NCBI GenBank assembly: GCA_045546995.1
Contig: JAZQDW010000055.1
Location: 62,001 to 126,000, forward strand
DNA length: 64,000 nucleotides
From: Firm-08 sp045546995
GTDB lineage: Bacteria; Bacillota; Clostridia; Oscillospirales; QAKW01
Direction: 5' to 3'
Part shown: positions 25,333-31,633 of the stretch, in pieces
How the letters are laid out: each line of letters starts with the position of its first letter
Numbering within the stretch: position 1 is the stretch's first letter
Notes under the pieces: generated by a model
Database searches by the model: none
Seen by the model: the letters and a program-made list of their open reading frames with translations, nothing else
Told to the model about the DNA's origin: nothing
Position numbers and translations under genes: made by a program

Positions 25333-26784
25333 TTTGTTCAGATAACTCAACGCAATGCGTGCGATTTCGGCGCGTGTTGCGCTTTTGCGGGGGAGAAAAT
25401 AACCGTCCGGATATCCACTGACAATTTTTTTGGCCGCGCAGTAGGAAACACCGTTTGCAGCCCAGGAGGAAATGTCGTTTCGGTCTTTAAACGCGGGTAA
25501 TGAATAGCGCTTTGCATCCTTTGAATGATTATAAAAAATGGTGCAGGCCTGTTCGCGTGTCAAGGGAGATTCAGGTGAAAAATATCCGTCGCCCATACCC
25601 TGTACAATGCCTTGCTGTGTGGCCCATTGGATGGCGGGAGCGTACCAGGCATTCTTTTTTACATCCTTATAGTTGGTCTTTCCATTAAATTTTGTCAAAT
25701 TTATACCGCTGACATTGGCTAAAACCTGCACCAACATGGCGCGGGTCATAGTTGTGTTCGGCATAAAATAATAATCGCCCATTCCGCTGAATATATTTTT
25801 GTTGACTGCTTGACTTACAATACTGTAATGCCAGTCTGTTGTGGCGATGTCTTTGAAAATATCGCCATAGGCGGTTATAGTGACCTGGGCGACCGTTGAT
25901 TGATAGTTTTCAATACAGGCAATCGCCTTATAGGTTGTGTTCTTCTTGCTGAGAGGGGAAACGTATTTTGTAGATTTGGTGCTCGGAGCGCTGTTGTCGG
26001 TGGTATAGCGAATTTCGGTACCGCTTGCAGCGGTAAGATATATCTTGCCTTCTTTTACAATAATTTTGGGTTTGGTTGAAATTTTGGACTTAATTGAAAG
26101 CAATTTTGCGTGATATTCTTCATATGTTAGCTTGGATTTGAATATCTTTTCGGCGTGTTCTTTTCCAACATAACGAAAATGCCAGGGCTCGTAATTATAA
26201 CCGGTTATACTTTCTTTTCCCTGGTCATAGCGTAAGATGAAGCCGTATTTATAGCAATTGTTGCGCAACCAAACGCCTTGTTTGGTGGTGCCGAAAGATT
26301 CGTGTAACTGAGCGTAACGGTTTACAACGGCAGGCGTACAGATGTCTGCGGCTAATCCGGTGTGATGCTCGCTACCGCCGGGAGGCGCATAGTACTGATC
26401 GGTCAATTGTTGCGCCTTAGCCATAGAATAACCTTTGGAAAGGTAATAGTTGATCTTTCCATAATATTTATTATATTGTGTTTGATAGGAGCGATATCCG
26501 GAGTACAGTACCGGCCTTTCACCGCCAACACTGCTATAGCAAGCGTTAATCATTTGTTGCAGTGCTTGTGCACAAACTTTTTCGAGCTTGAGGCTACTGC
26601 CGGGATATACGACCAAATTGGTGGGTACGTAATCAGAACCGACTTTGTGGTTTCGATTTACTAAAATCATATACTTGCTGTTAAGCTGTTGATTTAGTTC
26701 ATTAAGTCCGACTGCATTGACGGGGAACAGATTGATGGCAATTGAAATCATCATTATCCACAGTAACAGTTTAACTTTTTTCAT
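25330..26784 (-). CDS. Secreted VanY-like D-alanyl-D-alanine carboxypeptidase with SLH repeats
   Basis: A 484-residue wall enzyme. After a signal peptide (about 1-25) comes a LAS-type zinc peptidase domain with SEHHTGLAADI (His140, Asp147) and EPWHF (Glu199, His202), the usual metal and catalytic residues. It should trim the terminal D-Ala of peptidoglycan stem peptides. Residues about 240-315 form a chitobiase-C-terminal-like beta domain (GTEIRYTTDNSAPST...YKAIA), followed by three SLH repeats (MTRAMLVQVLA; LTREQACTIFY; ATRAEIARIAL) that should anchor it to the wall. Monocistronic on the minus strand. Confidence 0.88.
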   Translation of the reverse strand: MKKVKLLLWIMMISIAINLFPVNAVGLNELNQQLNSKYMILVNRNHKVGSDYVPTNLVVYPGSSLKLEKVCAQALQQMINACYSSVGGERPVLYSGYRSYQTQYNKYYGKINYYLSKGYSMAKAQQLTDQYYAPPGGSEHHTGLAADICTPAVVNRYAQLHESFGTTKQGVWLRNNCYKYGFILRYDQGKESITGYNYEPWHFRYVGKEHAEKIFKSKLTYEEYHAKLLSIKSKISTKPKIIVKEGKIYLTAASGTEIRYTTDNSAPSTKSTKYVSPLSKKNTTYKAIACIENYQSTVAQVTITAYGDIFKDIATTDWHYSIVSQAVNKNIFSGMGDYYFMPNTTMTRAMLVQVLANVSGINLTKFNGKTNYKDVKKNAWYAPAIQWATQQGIVQGMGDGYFSPESPLTREQACTIFYNHSKDAKRYSLPAFKDRNDISSWAANGVSYCAAKKIVSGYPDGYFLPRKSATRAEIARIALSYLNK

Positions 26785-26807
26785 AAAAACGCCTCCGTTC
26801 TGCCTAT

Positions 26808-26835
26808 ATTATAACATAATAATGCTATTTTGCAA
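26808..26835 (-). promoter_or_regulatory. Promoter of the VanY-like gene
   Basis: Minus strand TTGCAA (26835-26830), 16-bp spacer, TATAAT (26813-26808). Confidence 0.65.
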
Positions 26836-26854
26836 CAAAGATGTGATTTATCGG

Positions 26855-26884
26855 TTGACAGATGACTTTAAAATTTGTTATACT
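26855..26884 (+). promoter_or_regulatory. Promoter of tRNA-Met
   Basis: TTGACA (26855-26860), 18-bp spacer, TATACT (26879-26884). Confidence 0.75.
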
Positions 26885-26898
26885 ATATTCGATTTCGC

Positions 26899-26975
26899 GG
26901 GCCATTAGCTCAGTTGGTTAGAGCTACCGGCTCATAACCGGTTGGTCTGGGGTTCGAGTCCCTAATGGCCCACCA
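26899..26975 (+). tRNA. tRNA-Met (CAT), elongator-type
   Basis: Acceptor GGGCCAT/ATGGCCC, discriminator A, encoded CCA. Anticodon arm ACCGG-CTCATAA-CCGGT gives CAT. The first acceptor pair is a normal G-C and there are no three G-C pairs at the base of the anticodon stem, so it is not the initiator. A tRNA-Ile2 (lysidine at position 34) reading AUA cannot be fully excluded from sequence alone. Confidence 0.88.
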
Positions 26976-26982
26976 AAACGCG

Positions 26983-27004
26983 CCTGCCTTGCAGGGACTT
27001 TTTA
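26983..27004 (+). terminator. Weak terminator after tRNA-Met
   Basis: Short stem CCTGC/GCAGG (26983-26987 with 26991-26995) followed by GACTTTTTT. Short, so uncertain; readthrough into the deacetylase gene is possible, since that gene shows no clear promoter of its own. Confidence 0.4.
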
Positions 27005-27038
27005 TCAATAATACGGATGTTTGATGGTGTTAGTTGCA

Positions 27039-28073
27039 ATGAAAAAGATTTTTAAAATGATATTTTCTTCTGCGTTGGTGTTTGCGCTGACGGCACAACT
27101 TTTGTTGATCTGCAACGCCGCGGAGACGAAGTTGGTTGCCATCACCTTTGATGACGGTCCAAGTAAATATACGAATGAGTTGTTGGACGGATTGAAGAAA
27201 TTGAAGGCAAAAGCAACCTTTTTTATGGTTGGCAGTAACGTATCGGCCTATCCCGATACGGTGCGCAGAATGAAAGATGAGGGGCATCAGCTGGCCACGC
27301 ACACGATGTCCCATGCCAATCTACCCAAGCTTTCTCCTGACAAAATTCTTTATGAAGTGGAAGAAGTTGATCGCAGAATCGATAAGGTTACCGGTGGTGG
27401 TAAGTATTATTTGCGACCGCCGTACGGCGCCTTCAATTCAACGGTTAAAAGCACGGTTAAAACGCCGATGATCCATTGGAGTCTGGATACTGAGGACTGG
27501 CGATATAGAAATTCCGATAGTGTGTATAACGTGATTGTGAATCACATTCATGACGGTGATATCATACTGCTTCACGATTTGTATGAGACCAGCGTTAAGG
27601 GCGCATTGCGCGCTATTGAAGATCTGCAAAAGCAGGGATATGTTTTTGTTACCGTTGAACAGCTGTTTCGGCGTAGAGGCATCGAACCGGAAGACGGCAA
27701 AGTGTATTTTGATGCGCCGAATCTCGGCATCAATCTTCCTGCAGTTGTTTCTCCTGTTATCGTCGAACGTGAGACTGTTTTGGGTACAAAGGTTGTCATC
27801 GGTAAATATGCTTTTATCGACAAGATATATTATACCGATGACAAAAAGGAACCTGATGAAGAATGTCCGCAGTATGTTGGATCGTTTTACGTAGATAAAG
27901 ATACGATGCTTCGTGCAATCGCAGTGGGGGAGACGGAACTGAGCGATATTGCCGAAAAGCAACTGGTTTTACCGGAGACTCCCGATAAGGCGATTATGGA
28001 CCATGCACGGTTTAAAAATCGTAGTCCGTTTTTACGGCAGGAAAAGCAATTTGTAATCGGTATGAAAATATAA
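27039..28073 (+). CDS. Secreted polysaccharide deacetylase
   Basis: A 344-residue protein with an N-terminal signal peptide or membrane anchor (MKKIFKMIFSSALVFALT...) and a NodB-type deacetylase domain: TFDDGPS (Asp38, Asp39), the zinc His pair THTMSHA, RPPYGAFN, WSLDTEDW and ILLHD. It probably removes acetyl groups from peptidoglycan or another wall glycan. The C-terminal 110 residues include a chitobiase-C-like segment (KIYYTDDKKEPDEE...MLRAIAV), as in the VanY-like protein at 25330-26784. No strong ribosome-binding site precedes ATG 27039; ATG 27024 is an alternative. Confidence 0.86.
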   Translation: MKKIFKMIFSSALVFALTAQLLLICNAAETKLVAITFDDGPSKYTNELLDGLKKLKAKATFFMVGSNVSAYPDTVRRMKDEGHQLATHTMSHANLPKLSPDKILYEVEEVDRRIDKVTGGGKYYLRPPYGAFNSTVKSTVKTPMIHWSLDTEDWRYRNSDSVYNVIVNHIHDGDIILLHDLYETSVKGALRAIEDLQKQGYVFVTVEQLFRRRGIEPEDGKVYFDAPNLGINLPAVVSPVIVERETVLGTKVVIGKYAFIDKIYYTDDKKEPDEECPQYVGSFYVDKDTMLRAIAVGETELSDIAEKQLVLPETPDKAIMDHARFKNRSPFLRQEKQFVIGMKI

Positions 28074-28109
28074 TCTGTCCCGAATTTCTAATTTAATTTT
28101 AAAAAACAC

Positions 28110-28138
28110 TTGCATTATTAAAAAGTATTTGTTATAAT
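28110..28138 (+). promoter_or_regulatory. Promoter of tRNA-Trp
   Basis: TTGCAT (28110-28115), 17-bp spacer, TATAAT (28133-28138). Confidence 0.8.
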
Positions 28139-28151
28139 ATGCTAGTCGTTT

Positions 28152-28227
28152 AGGGGTATAGCTCAGTTGGTAGAGCAGCGGTCTCCAAAACCGCGTGTCG
28201 AGGGTTCGAATCCTTCTGCCCCTGCCA
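28152..28227 (+). tRNA. tRNA-Trp (CCA)
   Basis: Acceptor AGGGGTA pairs with TGCCCCT (one T-G pair), discriminator G, encoded CCA. Anticodon loop CTCCAAA gives CCA, reading UGG. Confidence 0.96.
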
Positions 28228-28230
28228 AAA

Positions 28231-28264
28231 AATTCGACAAGTTTCGACTTGTCGAATTTTTTTA
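28231..28264 (+). terminator. Terminator after tRNA-Trp
   Basis: 11-bp stem AATTCGACAAG/CTTGTCGAATT (28231-28241 with 28248-28258), loop TTTCGA, followed by a run of T. Confidence 0.88.
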
Positions 28265-28350
28265 TCCATTGCGAAAGCAATGGTATATCATCACGCTTTA
28301 GCGTGTATCTCATCACCGAAGGTGCATATCATCAGCTGCAGGCTGTATCC
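28265..28350 (+). repeat. ATATCATCA-punctuated hairpin array, copy B
   Basis: Four small hairpins separated by a near-invariant 9-mer: CCATTGC-GAAA-GCAATGG (28266-28283), ATATCATCA (28285-28293), CACGC-TTTA-GCGTG (28292-28305), ATCTCATCA (28307-28315), CACC-GAA-GGTG (28314-28324), ATATCATCA (28326-28334), CAGC-GCTG (28333-28345), ending TATCC. Each left arm reuses the final CA of the 9-mer. The TTTTTTTATCC that opens the array is shared with copy A at 14651. Between it and 28611 I see no gene, only the hairpin at 28428-28455 and the putP promoter. Confidence 0.8.
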
Positions 28351-28427
28351 TCTCTGCGCTAAAATCGAGTTTTATTGGTCCGATGAGCAAATTTTTCGAA
28401 AGTACGTTGGTTATTTTGAGTAAATAC

Positions 28428-28460
28428 AAAAGGTTGCATTTTTATGCAACCTTTTTCTTT
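28428..28460. terminator. Orphan intrinsic-terminator-like hairpin
   Basis: Perfect 12-bp stem AAAAGGTTGCAT/ATGCAACCTTTT (28428-28439 with 28444-28455), loop TTTT, followed by TCTTTT. No gene ends upstream on either strand: it may back up the tRNA-Trp terminator or end a small RNA. Confidence 0.6.
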
Positions 28461-28523
28461 TGGGATGTAAACCCGCTTTATCCTACAGAGATTTATTAAT
28501 TTTCAAAAAGCCGCAAGATTTCA

Positions 28524-28552
28524 TTGACTTTATCAAAGTAATGTGGTAAACT
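28524..28552 (+). promoter_or_regulatory. Promoter of the sodium/proline symporter gene
   Basis: TTGACT (28524-28529), 17-bp spacer, TAAACT (28547-28552). Confidence 0.6.
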
Positions 28553-28611
28553 TTTGATATTATTATTAAAACGGTATGTTTGTCGTTTGAAGGATGAAAG
28601 GAAGATGAATT

Positions 28612-30183
28612 ATGGATGGAAATACGATCCAAATTTTGATTGCTATGATCGTCTATATGGTCGCAGTTATAGTAATCGGCGCATTGTATGCAAAACGCGC
28701 CAATAAAAACTCGGAAGAGTATTTTCTGGGTGGCAGATCGTTGGGACCTTGGGTTACCGCAATGAGCGCGGAGGCATCGGATATGAGCGGATGGCTGCTG
28801 ATGGGCTTGCCCGGCGTTGCGTATTGGTGTGGTCTTGCGGATGCGTTTTGGACCGCTTTTGGCCTTGCTGTCGGTACGTATTTGAACTGGCTGATCGTTT
28901 CCAAACGGTTGCGTCGTTACAGCGTTCGCGCCAATAACTCAATCACCTTGCCCGAATTCTTTTCAAATCGTTTTCGTGAAAAGAAAAAGACGATTATGCT
29001 GCTGGCTGCTGCATTTATTTTGATTTTCTTTACCGTATATGCATCCAGTTGTTTTGTTACCTGCGGTAAATTATTTTCCACTCTGTTCAACGCTCCGTAC
29101 GTTCCAATGATGATCATTGGTGCGGCATTTGTGTTGCTGTATACGGTTTTAGGTGGCTTTTTGGCCGAAAGTGTTTCGGACTTTATGCAGGCGATCGTTA
29201 TGATTGTGGCGCTCGTACTGATCGTTGTTTTGGGCGTGAATCAGGCCGGTGGTTTGTCGGCTGTTATTGAAAATTCAAAGCAAATTCCCGGGTTTTTGGA
29301 ATTCTTTGGTTTGGCTACTCCGGTTCTTGACGCAAGTGGTCAACAGATCGTGGAAGCTGGCGCACCTTTGTTTGGTGAGGCGGCTGACTATGGTATTTTA
29401 ACCATTTTCTCGATGATGGCATGGGGTCTTGGCTATTTTGGTATGCCCCAGGTGCTGCTGCGCTTTATGGCAATTCGCAAGGAAAAGGAATTGGATCGTT
29501 CTCGCCGCATTGCAATGATTTGGGTTGTTATTTCTTTGGGCGTTGCCGTATTTATCGGTATTATCGGTCGTCAGGTGTATCCCGACATGCATTTGACCAA
29601 AGCTGCTGCTGAAAACATCTTTATTACGATGGCTACCAATTCTTTGACACCCATTCTGGCAGGGTTTGTTATGGCCGGCATTTTGGCAGCTACCATCAGT
29701 TCTTCAGATTCTTATTTGCTGATTGCCGCTTCGGCATTTGCTAAGAATATTTTTCAGGGTATTTGCAAAAAGAAGGCAACGGACAAACAGGTTATGCTTG
29801 TTTCCCGTATTACTTTATTGGTGCTTACGCTGATCGGTGTTTTCATCGCGTTGGATGAAAACAGCGTTATTTTCCAAATCGTTTCCTTTGCATGGGCCGG
29901 CTTTGGCGCTACGTTTGGCCCGCTTATGATATTCTCTCTGTTCTGGAAGAGAATTAATAAGGCCGGTGCTATTGCCGGTATGGTAAGCGGTGCGGCTATG
30001 GTCTTTTTATGGAAACTGGTCATTAGTCAGCTTGGCGGTGTTTTTGCCATTTATGAATTACTGCCTGCATTTATCTTTTCCTGTGTTTGTATCGTTGTGT
30101 TCTCTTTGCTTACAAAAGAGCCTTCTAAGGAAATTCAAGAAGATTTCGAGGCGGTTCGTCTGTCTAAGATTGAAGAAAACTAA
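28612..30183 (+). CDS. putP: Sodium/proline symporter
   Basis: A 523-residue integral membrane transporter of the solute:sodium symporter family with about 13 hydrophobic segments. The signature blocks LGGRSLGPWVTAMSAEASDMSGWLLMGLPG (in shorter pieces, residues about 40-69) and SSDSYLLIAASAFAKNI match PutP. It should import proline with sodium across the cytoplasmic membrane. ATG 28612 follows AGGAAG. Monocistronic, with promoter and terminator. Confidence 0.93.
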   Translation: MDGNTIQILIAMIVYMVAVIVIGALYAKRANKNSEEYFLGGRSLGPWVTAMSAEASDMSGWLLMGLPGVAYWCGLADAFWTAFGLAVGTYLNWLIVSKRLRRYSVRANNSITLPEFFSNRFREKKKTIMLLAAAFILIFFTVYASSCFVTCGKLFSTLFNAPYVPMMIIGAAFVLLYTVLGGFLAESVSDFMQAIVMIVALVLIVVLGVNQAGGLSAVIENSKQIPGFLEFFGLATPVLDASGQQIVEAGAPLFGEAADYGILTIFSMMAWGLGYFGMPQVLLRFMAIRKEKELDRSRRIAMIWVVISLGVAVFIGIIGRQVYPDMHLTKAAAENIFITMATNSLTPILAGFVMAGILAATISSSDSYLLIAASAFAKNIFQGICKKKATDKQVMLVSRITLLVLTLIGVFIALDENSVIFQIVSFAWAGFGATFGPLMIFSLFWKRINKAGAIAGMVSGAAMVFLWKLVISQLGGVFAIYELLPAFIFSCVCIVVFSLLTKEPSKEIQEDFEAVRLSKIEEN

Positions 30184-30198
30184 CGTTCAATTCAGTTT

Positions 30199-30228
30199 AA
30201 AGCCACCCGTTTTGGGTGGCTTTTTCTT
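30199..30228 (+). terminator. Terminator of putP
   Basis: 10-bp stem AAAGCCACCC/GGGTGGCTTT (30199-30208 with 30214-30223), followed by TTCTTT. Confidence 0.85.
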
Positions 30229-30241
30229 TACTTTTTGTTTC

Positions 30242-30270
30242 TTGCTCTTCCATGAGTTATATGCTATAAT
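30242..30270 (+). promoter_or_regulatory. Promoter of the YdcF-like gene
   Basis: TTGCTC (30242-30247), 17-bp spacer, TATAAT (30265-30270). The start point falls near 30277, which argues against ATG 30274 and for ATG 30286. Confidence 0.7.
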
Positions 30271-30285
30271 ATTATGGGTGATAAT

Positions 30286-31050
30286 ATGAGCAATAACGTT
30301 TCTTTTATGTCCTTTCTGCGGTTGCTGATGGGATTGATTGGCGTAGTAATGATTGTAAACGGTATCTGCCTTTGGTTTACAACTAACTTTAATCTTGGTA
30401 ATTTACTGTTATTATTATTTGGTTCCGTATTGGCGGCGCTTGGTTTTGCCTATGATTTTATTAGCGACAAGGTTCCTAAATGGTTATTATTATCAGTGTT
30501 TGTCTGCCTTTTATTATATGCTTTATTGGCAACGTTTTTGTTGAGCTTTGGATTGTTTGATACAGTTGGCTATGATGAAGATGCGGTGATCGTTTTGGGC
30601 GCCGGTATTCGTGGTGAAATGATTACGGGTGCTCTGAAAGGGCGATTGGATGCTGCCGTAAAATATCATAGTAATAATCCACAGGCGTTGATCGTTGTCA
30701 GTGGCGGTCAGGGACCGGGGGAGAGCATTAGCGAAGCCCTGGCCATGCAACGGTATTTGATTCGTTGCGGCGTGAGTGAGGATAAAATCATAATGGAAGA
30801 TCGATCTACCAGTACGTTTGAAAACTTCACTTTTTCTAAGAAGATTTTGGATGATCATTTTGGGAAGGTTGAATATAAATTGGCGTATATTACCAACGAA
30901 TATCATGTTTTTCGTGCCGGCTCTATTGCAAGGCAGATTGGCTTTGAAAATTTAACACACTGTCACAGCAATACTGTGTGGTATTTGATTGGCTCCGGTG
31001 TGTTGCGTGAAAATCTGGCGGTTTTGAAGCATTGGGTTTTAGGCGGTTAA
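30286..31050 (+). CDS. YdcF/SanA-like membrane protein (DUF218)
   Basis: A 254-residue protein with about four N-terminal membrane segments and a DUF218 domain facing one side of the membrane: VIVLGAGIRG, LKGRLDAAVKY, VVSGGQGPGE, SEALAMQRYL, DRSTSTFEN and TNEYHVFRA are the usual conserved blocks. Members such as SanA and ElyC affect cell-envelope integrity; the reaction is unknown. The start at 30286 leaves a very short leader. A phosphatase gene follows after 24 nt, probably in the same transcript. Confidence 0.82.
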   Translation: MSNNVSFMSFLRLLMGLIGVVMIVNGICLWFTTNFNLGNLLLLLFGSVLAALGFAYDFISDKVPKWLLLSVFVCLLLYALLATFLLSFGLFDTVGYDEDAVIVLGAGIRGEMITGALKGRLDAAVKYHSNNPQALIVVSGGQGPGESISEALAMQRYLIRCGVSEDKIIMEDRSTSTFENFTFSKKILDDHFGKVEYKLAYITNEYHVFRAGSIARQIGFENLTHCHSNTVWYLIGSGVLRENLAVLKHWVLGG

Positions 31051-31074
31051 TATTGATCGGACGGAGTGTTAAAA

Positions 31075-31542
31075 ATGAAAAGAATTATGTTTGTTTGCCA
31101 CGGTAATATTTGCCGCTCGCCGATGGCGGAATTTGTGTTTAAAGAGATTGTGGCGCAAAACGGAATGTCAGATTGCTTTGATATTTGTTCCAGGGCAACC
31201 AGTCGGGAAGAAATTTGGGGCAATCGGGGAAACCCGGTGTATCCGCCGGCCGCAGCAGAGCTTGCTCGACATGGCCTTTCGTGCGACGGAAAATACGCAC
31301 AGCAGGTTGTATCTTCCGATTATGAGCGATATGATTTGTTTGTGCTGATGGATGAGAATAATATGAGAAATATTCGTTGCATTTTTCGGGATGATCCGGA
31401 GCAAAAGATCTGTAAACTGATGGATTTTACCGATCGACCGGGAAACGTGGCAGATCCTTGGTATACAGGCGATTTTTCAAAAGCCTTTGTTGATATTTCG
31501 GAGGGTTGTCACTGTCTGTTTGAAAAATTGATAAAAAATTAA
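31075..31542 (+). CDS. Low-molecular-weight protein tyrosine phosphatase
   Basis: A 155-residue cytoplasmic phosphatase. The CX5R active-site loop is CHGNICRSP (Cys8, Arg14) at the N-terminus, and the general-acid loop is ADPWYTGDF near residue 127. Bacterial members often act on tyrosine kinases of exopolysaccharide synthesis or on arginine phosphates. ATG 31075 is 8 nt after GGAG. It follows the YdcF-like gene by 24 nt. Confidence 0.93.
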   Translation: MKRIMFVCHGNICRSPMAEFVFKEIVAQNGMSDCFDICSRATSREEIWGNRGNPVYPPAAAELARHGLSCDGKYAQQVVSSDYERYDLFVLMDENNMRNIRCIFRDDPEQKICKLMDFTDRPGNVADPWYTGDFSKAFVDISEGCHCLFEKLIKN

Positions 31543-31564
31543 TTTTTAATATATAATTATACAC

Positions 31565-31592
31565 TTGCATTCAAACAGAAAGGTGTTATAAT
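31565..31592 (+). promoter_or_regulatory. Promoter of the class A PBP gene
   Basis: TTGCAT (31565-31570), 16-bp spacer, TATAAT (31587-31592). Confidence 0.7.
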
Positions 31593-31633
31593 ATATCTAT
31601 ATAATATATTTATAATCGAGGGGGTGCTTCGAT

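Noticed and set aside
28032..28316. 94-codon frame on the minus strand covering tRNA-Trp
   Set aside because: It runs through the tRNA gene, its terminator and the hairpin array; no ribosome-binding site.
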